Below are positions 27,849 to 37,600 of a DNA stretch of 64,000 nt, one piece after another. The notes beneath the pieces were generated by a model. It saw only the letters and a program-made list of their open reading frames with translations, did no database searches and was not told the origin of the DNA. Source of the DNA: Clostridiales bacterium (GTDB taxonomy: Bacteria > Bacillota > Clostridia > Monoglobales > Monoglobaceae); assembly GCA_019419865.1 (NCBI GenBank), contig JAHZIG010000001.1, positions 124,001-188,000 of the forward strand, read 5' to 3'. Within the stretch, counting starts at the first letter, position 1; each line of letters begins with the position of its first letter. The position numbers were made by a program, and so were the translations under genes.

Positions 27849-27873
27849 TAGGGCAGGACGAATGCCCTGCCCT
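27849..27873 (+). terminator. Hairpin after the transposase gene
   Basis: GC-rich stem AGGGCAGG/CCTGCCCT (27849-27873, 9-nt loop) followed by AAAAAATATAATTTT. Possibly a terminator that insulates the IS. Confidence 0.45.
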
Positions 27874-27899
27874 AAAAAATATAATTTTACCATAGAAGC

Positions 27900-28358
27900 T
27901 TAATTTACAGAAAAAATTTCGCACGCCCCCACAGCCATTTCAAGTGCTGCACTGTACTTTTTTATTGCTTCTGCCGCCGCACGTACATTCTCTTGTCCTA
28001 TAATATCTATTGCCTTGTTTTCTATCCCTTCAAGTGACTTCAAAAACGGAGCGGCATATTTTTTGCCCTCATCAGACAATACAAACGCCTTTTCCCTTCC
28101 TGTGCAATTCTCCGGACTAAGTTTCAACAGTCCTCTCTCACGCATATCAATAATAACATGATTTATAGTCTGCCTTGGCAGCAGATAGCTTTCGCATATC
28201 TGCTTCTGAGTGCAGAAACCATTGTCACGTATCGTATATAGTACAAGCATTTCATTATAGCTTATACCATGTTTTTTTGACCACACAGAATATACACCTC
28301 TGAATTTTATTACCGCTCTGTTTATTTCAGCTATTACTGCAAGCGTTTCAGTATCCAT
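27900..28358 (-). CDS. MarR-family transcriptional regulator
   Basis: About 152 residues with the MarR winged helix: an N-terminal helix, YNEMLVLYTIRDNGFCTQKQI as the first helices, SYLLPRQTINHVIIDM as the recognition helix, and a wing with RGLLKLSPENCTGREKAFVLSDEG. MarR dimers bind palindromes and are released by small ligands. A perfect 18-bp palindrome overlaps its own promoter, so it is very probably autoregulated. The frame opens at GTG 28367; I prefer ATG 28358 because the AAGGTG site is too close to the GTG. Its other targets could include the adjacent surface-protein genes. Confidence 0.88.
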   Translation of the reverse strand: MDTETLAVIAEINRAVIKFRGVYSVWSKKHGISYNEMLVLYTIRDNGFCTQKQICESYLLPRQTINHVIIDMRERGLLKLSPENCTGREKAFVLSDEGKKYAAPFLKSLEGIENKAIDIIGQENVRAAAEAIKKYSAALEMAVGACEIFSVN

Positions 28359-28400
28359 CTCATTCACCCACCTTAAAAATAATTTATTAATATAAATTTA

Positions 28401-28418
28401 TAATCCCATATGGGATTA
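28401..28418. promoter_or_regulatory. Probable MarR operator
   Basis: A perfect 18-bp palindrome TAATCCCATATGGGATTA. It overlaps the -10 box of the marR promoter. Confidence 0.75.
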
Positions 28419-28443
28419 TACTATAAAAATCTATCCATGTCAA
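28415..28443 (-). promoter_or_regulatory. marR promoter
   Basis: Minus strand: TTGACA (28443-28438), 17-bp spacer, TATAAT (28420-28415). Both boxes match the consensus. Confidence 0.85.
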
Positions 28444-28557
28444 TATAAAATTTCGGTGATATAATTATTTAATTCTTAATACTATGCGTTTTACCTGAAT
28501 TTTTTTCATTATTTCTATAGATAACCTCTTTTGTTAAAGCAGCAGGTTTAATTATAA

Positions 28558-28597
28558 CAAAAAGAGACTCAGGCTTTAATGTTAAAACCTGAATCTC
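28558..28597 (-). terminator. Rho-independent terminator of the giant surface-protein gene
   Basis: Minus strand: a 16-bp stem with a few mismatches (28597-28582 with 28579-28564), a 2-nt loop, then a run of T opposite 28563-28559. Confidence 0.7.
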
Positions 28598-28697
28598 CTT
28601 GCTGTTATTTCTCAATTATGTGGCATAAGAAATATGACTTTCTCCTGTGTAGATTACGCTGTTAGCTTCAGCAATCACGATATTTTGAAAATATCAG

Positions 28698-31600
28698 TTA
28701 CTTTTTCAAAAATCTCTGAAGGATTGCCGCTGCCTCTGCACGTGTTGTAAAGCCTTTCGGATCGAGCATACCATCGTTTTTACCGGAAATGAGTCCATAG
28801 CCTACTGCCCATGAAACGCTTTCCTCTGCCCAATCAGCTATCGTTTTGCTATCAACAAAACCGCTTAAATCAGCTGTCTCACTCGTGTCGATATTCTTAT
28901 ATCCGGCATATCTTTTCATTATCGTCGCAAATTCCTCTCTCGAGATAAGTCTATCCGGTCCGAAACTGATATCTGAATAGCCTTGCACGATACCAGTTGA
29001 TACACCCCATCGTACAGCATCGCTGTAATAACCCTGCGGATCAACATCATTGAACGTAAGCTGCTGATCTTTTGCATCATTCTCTCCGTCCATTCTCCAC
29101 AATACGGTTACCGCCATTGCTCTTGTGATGTTCTCATCAGGGGCGAATCTGTCCTCGGTTATGCCGCTGAAAATGCCTTTGATATTCATTTCCTTAACAG
29201 CTTCATAGAACCAATCACTCTTATCTACATCGATAAACGGATCTACCCACTCATCTGTGACTTCCGGCTCCGGTGTTGAATCAGGCTCTGTTTCATCCGA
29301 TTTGCTCCATTTTGCATACAATGTAATATCTTTTGTTATATTTTCGTTGAAGTCATATTCTTTCGTAAGAGCGCTATCGATGAACCAGCCGTCAAAGGTA
29401 TACCCCTCTCTTACCGGGGGTTCCGGCATCGTTGCGGCGTTATTTTTCTCTACCTCCATAGAAGCTATATCGCTTCCTCCGTTAGTTTCAAACTGTACCG
29501 TGTAAGAGGTGTCTGCGGAAACATTTCCGCCACCGCCTCCGCCTCCGGTGCCACCGCCAGTTCCTCCGCCGGTTCCTCCTGATAATGTTGGTGTAACCGA
29601 TACAACAGAACCTGACAGCTCATAATTATTCCCCGGATTTATTGTGACGGTATATGTCTTTCCAGTATTGAATCTGCCCGATAATTTATAACTTTGATTT
29701 TTATTATCGGCTGTTACTTCAGTTATCTCAACAGGATTTCCATCAAGTGTTACACTGAAATTATCATTACCAAGATCAGGGATCGCCTTATCAAAGTTTA
29801 TTGTCAAATAACTGCTTCTTGATGTTCCGCCGGAGGCCGTAACATTTGTTTTTGTAACGGTCAGCGCCGCTGCCGTTGCTCCGTTTGCATATGAATAACT
29901 TATCACATAATTATTGCTTTCAGCTCCGGAGGCTGTTATAACATCCGGATAAACTCCCGTATCAGTCGTTTCTGTAATATTTTCAGCATACGTAAACACA
30001 GGTTTGCTTGCAAGGCTCTCCTCTGTATCTCCGTTTACAAATCCGTCATATGTGTATGCTGGATCTGCATTACTTTCACCATAAGCTCTTACTGCGTCAC
30101 TTACATTTACTGTGAGCGGGCTTGGTTTAACCGTGAGGCTGCCATTTGTCTCCGATATTGTGAAATTGTAATTGACATCATCGTTCAGAGTTTTTCCGTC
30201 CTTAAGGGATACTGTTATAGGATATACACCTGCATCTGCCTTAGCGCCGGCACTGTCTGCTCCACTGGTGAACAAAAACATTTCCTTGATTTTCTCTGTA
30301 TATGCCGGATCCTGCATATCCTCCTCCAACAGTCCGGTAAATGTATATTCAGGATTCTCCTCGCCATATACCTTTTCACTATCATTAGCTTTTATTTGCG
30401 CCGCTGCCTTGTTTATGTTGAGCTGTACAGTGCCTGCGGCAGTGAATGACGGATCGGTTATGTTATACGTTACCGTATATTCACCGGCATTTTTCGGTTC
30501 TGTAACAGATGGATCAGTTTTAAGTGTGTACTTTATATCAATATTCTTATCAGGTCCCTCAAGCACCGGAATAAATTCGCCCGTATCTGAGCTGAACGTT
30601 ATCCCCTGTTCTTTGCCGTTGTAAGTGAGAACTAAATTCTGAGGCGTTAATGTTACATTCTTTGCACTTACATCAAGTTCAAACGTTGCCGATATGCCTG
30701 ATGCATAATTGCTGTCTGTTACAGTGGCTGTAATTACAGCTTTGCCGCTTTTAAGAACCATTACTCTGCCGGTTTCGGTTATAACAGCAACACTTTCATC
30801 ACTGCTTTCCCATTTAACCTGCGGCATACGTTCATTATAATATGCTCTGAGTGTGAATATATCACCTACTTTTGCATTATTATTTGCACCGCCTATATAG
30901 AAGTTTCCACCGCTTGCTCCGACTATATTTAATGTACCGGTTTTATATACAAATACATAGTTATCTGCATTTCCACCATACGGCTTTATAGGATAGCCGC
31001 CTTCTGCTACAGGCGAATCTGATGTAGCTGTTGTTATAGCAGCCGGAACGGAGATAAGATTCTCTACGCCTTCACCGTCCGCAAAGCCTTCATAATTTAG
31101 AATAAACTCTGGATTTTCTTCACCGTAACTTCTTGTTGCATCTTCCGCAGTAACGGTAAGTGTGCGCTTTCTGATCTCGAATTCATCACTTGCCACATAT
31201 GTTTCATAGTTAGACCCACTGTATTCGGCATAGACGGTATATTTACCCGCATTCACAGGCTTTTGTCCGTCCGCTGTAGAATATGAGATCTTTACATCTG
31301 TGCCTTCCGGTGCTCCGACATATACAGGCTCATTTGCAGTATCACCATATGTCCAATCATCCATACTTATGGCTAAACCGCCCATCTCCGCCTTGCTTAT
31401 CACCAATGTTGCGGTCGCATTTCCTGTATAATTACCTGTACCGATAACCCTTACTGTATATGTTCCGGCAGCCGTAGGTATATCCTCCGTACCGTTGTAC
31501 GTTACTGTATACTGAGCTTCCTGAGAACTCGGTGTTATGCTTACGCTCTTTTGTTCTCCGTTATAAGTCTGAAGCAGGTCACCGATTATAAATGTTACCG

Positions 31601-34600
31601 TCTTTGGTGAAGGTACGAAAGCAATCTTTGTTTCTTTTTCTTCATAATTGCCGTCATCTTCCTTTACCGCGGTTATCGTGACTCTTTCGCCCACCGAACC
31701 GTTTACATGAACTGTAGCTTTTGAGGTATTATCTCCATCAGCTTCCACAGTTACATCATCGCTATCGCTGTACCATCTTACTTCACCGTTTCCGCTTCCT
31801 CCTATTGTCTCAAGTTCAAATACATCTGAGTATTCAATAATACCCGGCAGACCTATTATGCTGATCTGCTCCTGTGATGCCTGCATTATAGACATGGTAA
31901 GTTCAGTATCTGACGCCGTGTAATTATTACGGTCATTCAGCACAATTCTGACTGTGTATACCCCCGAATCTGCCGGCAGATAATCAAGGAGTGCGCCGTC
32001 AGCATCGTAGTATTCCACAGTATAATCCTCAAAAATTTCGCCACGGCTGTCAAAAGCCGATACATCTATGCTCTTTTCCAAGCCATCATATATAAAGCTT
32101 GCTGAACCTGTTCTGAAAATTATGGTCATAGGGCTTATATCCGCAGTGGATTCTGCCTCATACTTACTTAACACATAGTTACCGGCTGCGTTTCCGCCGA
32201 GATTGTCGGCATAGAAGGTAACTGTTTTTTCTTCACCCGCATCCGGGCTGTCGAATACGGCAGTTCCTGAAATATTTACTTCACCTATATCACTGTCCAA
32301 AACACCTGAAATATCTGTTACCTCTGCATCCGCCGCATCTGTTCCGTCATAAGTCTTATCAAATGCCTGTATAACAAAGTCTGTTATCTCAAGAGGCGTT
32401 ATATTTACAGTTGACTGGATATTCTGTGTACTCAGTGCATAAAGCTCACTCTTCTCTCCTGTGATTGTTATGCCGCTTATATACACTATTTTGTTGTTTC
32501 CGGCATCTGCATTTATCATCGTTCCAATTGCTGATGATGAAATCTGCTCTTCATCTCCGGGAACTATATTTTCAAATGATATTGCCGCATCAACATTAAC
32601 TGTTCCGTCATATGCGCGTTCTGTTACAACTGCATTCGGGATAAGCTCTCTTCTCTGAACGTTTATCTGTTTTGTTACAGTTTTATCATCATAATTCTCG
32701 CTTGACGAGGTTGCTGTAACTGTTACTATTCCCACACCTGTGAATGTGAGCTGATCACCGTTAATTACCGCGTCTCCTCCGGTCACTGCAAAGCTTACAG
32801 CTCCGTCAGCATCAGGAGCGCTGAGTGTTACAGTATCACCGTAACTTACATTTTCAGGTATGCCTTCTATACTGAATACATCCTGTTCTCCCTTAACTAT
32901 TATGAGCTTTGCCTTTTCATCATAGCCAACTATCTCATAATTATTCTTTGCAGTATCGTTAAGTTCTATATCGACATCATACTCACCCGCATCGACCGCC
33001 TCTGATACTGCGGGGAACAGAATTCCTCTGTCGTATTTTACATTGAAATCTGTAAATACCGTATTGTTAGCATACGCGTTTACAGAAACGTTTTTAGCTG
33101 TTCCGTCATATATGTATGTTGTTTTCGGTATTACAGTTATCGTTACAGGTGCTTTTGTTATATCGGCTTTTGCCGTTCCCGTAACACTGCCGTCTTTTAG
33201 TGCATAATTTGAAGAATTTGTTCCGCCGAGAGATACAATGCTGTAATTTACATTCTTACCATCTCCCGCATTTGCATCTTCAAAAGCTCCGGTAACTTCG
33301 GCTGTGACATTATCACCGCTGAATTTTGATTCTTCCTTGACTGCCGCGCTAAGCACCGCATCAGCTGACGCATTATACACCTTATTCTGAGCCGTTACAT
33401 CAAAATCATCAACCGTGAGCATCTTCTGATCTACAGTGATGTTTCCATTTACTATTTCGACTTCGTATTTATCGCTTTCCACAGCCTCAATACTGAGTGG
33501 ATAACGTCCCACATTGTCACCGGCTTTATAGCTTGTGCTGAACTTCAAAGGCTCATCCGTTATATCTTCAAGCTTCAGCCCACCTGAAACGATAGCCCCT
33601 GCCTCTTCCGCTTTTTCAATTGCCTCTTCCTGAGTCATCCCGTATGTTATATTTATATCCGGTGCAGTAATTGTCACAGATGCTTTCCTGATCGTTAAAA
33701 GATACGATGCTGATACATCGTCCTTACCTTCGAGTTTTGACACAGCTGTAATAGTTGTGGTTCCAGCTCCAACAGGCGTTATAGTTCCATCCTGCGCAAC
33801 TGTTGCAACCTTATCATTACTGCTTGTGAACTCCACTGTTGCTCCCGCGTTCGGGTTTGTAAGCGGATTAATTATATTCGTATCTGTAGAATTCTTCGTC
33901 AAGGACGAATATGCAAAAAATATCTGCTGCTGTACGTTCTGTGCGGACGATCTTACGTTTATTGTCTTTGACACTGAAAGAGTTCTCTCCGCAGTGCTTC
34001 CGCCCTCGCCATCAGTGTATTTGTATTCTGCCGTTACTATATATGAGCCCGGCTGTGATGGATGGAACACATTCCCGTTAAATACATATCTGCCCTCGGC
34101 ATTGCCTCCGTATTCAAGAGCTACCGAATATGTAACCTTATCCGCCGTAAGCTCTGTAGGAACAACGCTTATATCTGTTATATCGCTTCCGTTATCCGAT
34201 ACAGTCGTTTCCTGCAACGTTGGTTTCATATCTATCTCTTCACCTATAAGTATAGAATCGGAACATCCGAATACAAGCGATCTCTGCACCTGGCTTCCTT
34301 TATCAGACGTTATGGTATACGCTGTATAGCTTCCTTCATTAGATATAGAAGACATCAGCTCCACCGATTCAATGTATCTTGCAGTTATAGTGTAATTACC
34401 TGCAACAGACGGCATCCATGTATATGATACGTTATTTATGTTCGTACCGGAGTTTTGAGGAAGCGATATGCGCTGTTTTGTTTCAATACCTGTATCGTTG
34501 TTTCTGAACGTGAACTCAACTGTACCATTAGGTGTCACTGTAACACCGCTTGAAAGGCTTTCTACCTCTGCTGTGACTGTGACAGGATCAGCCTCTACAT

Positions 34601-37600
34601 TCTGCGTTTCATACACTGTTTCAGTTTCCGTAACCTTTACAGTTACCGCCGTAGCTGCATTAAATGAATATTCATTCCCGCCGTCACTGTAACCTGTCTG
34701 CTCACTGCTTACACTTATAATCTCATTTGACGGATCTGTTGTGTCATCATCATAATAATATTCTGTTGAAGTTTTTTCTGAAAAGCTTCCGTCGGCATTC
34801 TCGTCTTTGTACGTTGTTACAACGGCATAGAGTTTTTTATTTCCATCGGTGTATGTCTGCGAATATTCAAGCTCATCTCCGCCTACGCTTATAACACCTG
34901 TTTCATCGACCATTACCGAATCTTCTGTAATGCCCGTGCTCACGCCTTCCTCGTTGACGTATTCATATATTCCCGTAAGCGGCTTTACATCCGACTCTTC
35001 AAGTGCTACAGACGCGCTGTTTCCAACAGCCGCTTCATCGAGCTTTGCTTTTCCCGATTCTGTCGGGATATACGTATACTGCGCGTCACTATCACCGTTT
35101 AGCGTTATGATATATCCATCAGTTTCATCCTTTGACAGAGCGTATTCGCTGCCGCCTATTGTAACTGTAAGATTTCTTTCTACCTCTTTTTCAGATTCAA
35201 TTCCAACCTGATATGAACCTGCGGCAGTACCGTAGCCCGGCTCTACTGACAATCTTGTTTCAGTCTCGCCTGCTCCGACATAAAGAGTCGCCGCGTTGGT
35301 ATAAACATACGCAACATTTCCGTTTACAAACTGTGCTATAGTACAGCGGTACATATTGCCGTCCATTGATTTATCAACATCACTGAGCGTAAGTGTGCTG
35401 TTCGTTTCTCCGGCTATATCAGCCCAGCTTGAAACACTTCCGTCAGTTTCGAGCCGCTGCCACTGATACGTTACGTCTCCGCCGCCCTGTGCCGGAGTAA
35501 CCGTCACCTCAAACGACGGATCCGAGCCTGCCACTGCATATCTGTCCGCAACAGGCTGTGTCACTGGTACATTATCATCAGCACTGTATCTCGTACGTCC
35601 CGTTACAGGCACAGTAAAAGCACTTGTTTTAGTCTCGTTTATGCTTCTCATCATAAAATCATAGTTTGTATTCGGTGAAAGTCCCGTAACAACATATTCT
35701 GTTGTTGAACTTGGCACAGTTGCCAGCTTGTAATAAGGGGAACTTGGGTTGTCGGTTACGAGATATATTTCATAATTCGTTCCCATTGATGACGGGTGCT
35801 TCCAGTTGAGTGTAACGGTTGTATCGGTCGTATCCTTTACGGTAAGATTGAGCGGCGCATAAGGGGGCGCGTTGACTTCATTTACAAGATACCCTAAAAC
35901 GATACACTCCTCATTATTGAGCTTATCCTTCCATTGACCGAAACGCCATTTGAATTCGTAGCCCAGATCTACCGCATCCGCCGGTATACCTGCAACTGTA
36001 CCGGAGCATACAGTAGAAGAATAATTTGACCACGTGTGACTGCCCGTATAATCGGCGCCTATACCGCCGCCTATTATATATCCGGCTATGTCAGTCTGAA
36101 TGTTTGTTGATAAAGCTGTACCCCATGTTATGGATTTAGAGTCTGATTCTGTAACCTCTATGCTCTGTGTAACAGAACCGCCTCCCTTTGATATCCATAT
36201 GAAATTGTCATTTTCCACATCGGCATTCTCTCCTACAACATCCTTTCCGCCGTCAAAATTTTCAAGTCCGCTGCTTGAGTAAGGATATGTGGCTGGATTT
36301 CCTATCGTTTCGTTCAGAACATTTCCATGTATTTTTTCATATCCGTTCGCCTCTGCCACCTTGTCATATGTAGAAACCTCTATCATTGACATTCTCGGAG
36401 TCTTCGGCATGCAGACAACATATTCCGTTGTGCCTGCCGGAACAGTATCACCCCATGAATAGCCGCTGTCTATAGCCGCCATCACCTCGTCTTCATACTG
36501 TTCTGCCTCGGTTCCGGTAAGAGTTGCCATTGTAGAATCATATTCGTCTTTCGTCGGAACCGTGAATTCCGGGATATACATATCATAAACATATCTGATA
36601 TAAGGCGTCATTGACAGCACAACTCTGTCTTCACGGCTGTCGGATGTGTATTCAGTAGAATATGATACTTCGGTTGCATTTTCAAAGTCAGAGCCCATTG
36701 AAGCAGCTACTTCAACTGTCCATTCACCGCCGCCGAGTTTTACCAACCCCAGAAAGCTCGTTTCCTGCGTGTATCCCGTTACTGCAGAGGCAGTAACAGA
36801 AAAGCCGTTTGTTGTACTCGTTCCCGAACCGCTCGTCTGGCCGAATACAGTCTCGCCGTCCTCTATATAGTCAGGCTCTATCTGCTCAAGATCTGCAAAA
36901 TACGGCGCTGCCTGCAATACCGCCACAACGCTCGGATCGCTGAAATATGCCGATTTTGACTTGAATTTCATAAGCATTCCGTCATCGTCATAATCTATGG
37001 CTGCAAAATCAATATTACTGCGGTATGCTGTACTCGGGTCATTATTTATACATTTATAATCAGAACACAGTCCGCCGGAACCATCTGGTTTCACTATAAC
37101 AAGATCGTGTCTGTATTCACTTTTATCATCACGTTTTCTGCCGTGTTCAAAAATGATCTGTTCACCGCCGTTAGGATCGTTCATAAAGTTGCCGACCGAA
37201 ACGGTTCCTATCCAGATATTATCCGTTTCATCGTTTTTTTCACCATAATAGCACTTTTCGCTGCGCAGCCAAATCTTATCTGTCTCAAACACCTGCTTGT
37301 AACCATACCTTGCTGCCTCGTGTCCGGATGAAAGTGCTATACCCTCGTATGACGCTTCATCTGAGTCCATTTCGAATTCGTATACCATACCTGCAACAAA
37401 TATCAGGTCTTTTTCGCCCGTTCCGTATGGATTGAAACATGCAAGCGCTATAGGCTGCTGTGTGTCTGTATCCCACATGCCATCGGCAAGAGCAGGATGC
37501 GTTGACTTTGACTGTCCCACGCCGCCGGCGCCTGCAACAAACTCGCCGTTTTCATATTCAACAATACCCAACAGTGTTTTCTGCTGATAAAGCGACGTAT

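Larger units (their letters stand above)
26471..27900 (+). mobile_element. IS256-family insertion sequence
   Basis: It surrounds the transposase gene. Candidate terminal inverted repeats are AGCCTTCTGTGGTAAAAT at about 26471-26488 and its imperfect reverse complement at about 27881-27900, giving about 1.43 kb, the usual size. I could not find a convincing 8-bp target duplication, so the exact ends remain uncertain. Confidence 0.65.
28368..28697. other. Intergenic region with marR promoter/operator and surface-gene terminator
   Basis: No gene seen. It holds the marR operator and promoter (28401-28443), a featureless AT-rich stretch, and the terminator hairpin at 28558-28597 of the giant surface-protein gene. 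Confidence 0.6.

Noticed and set aside
26463..27908. Exact IS256 target-site duplication
   Set aside because: The flanking octamers outside the proposed inverted repeats are similar (AAATTT-like) but not identical, so I do not claim a duplication.
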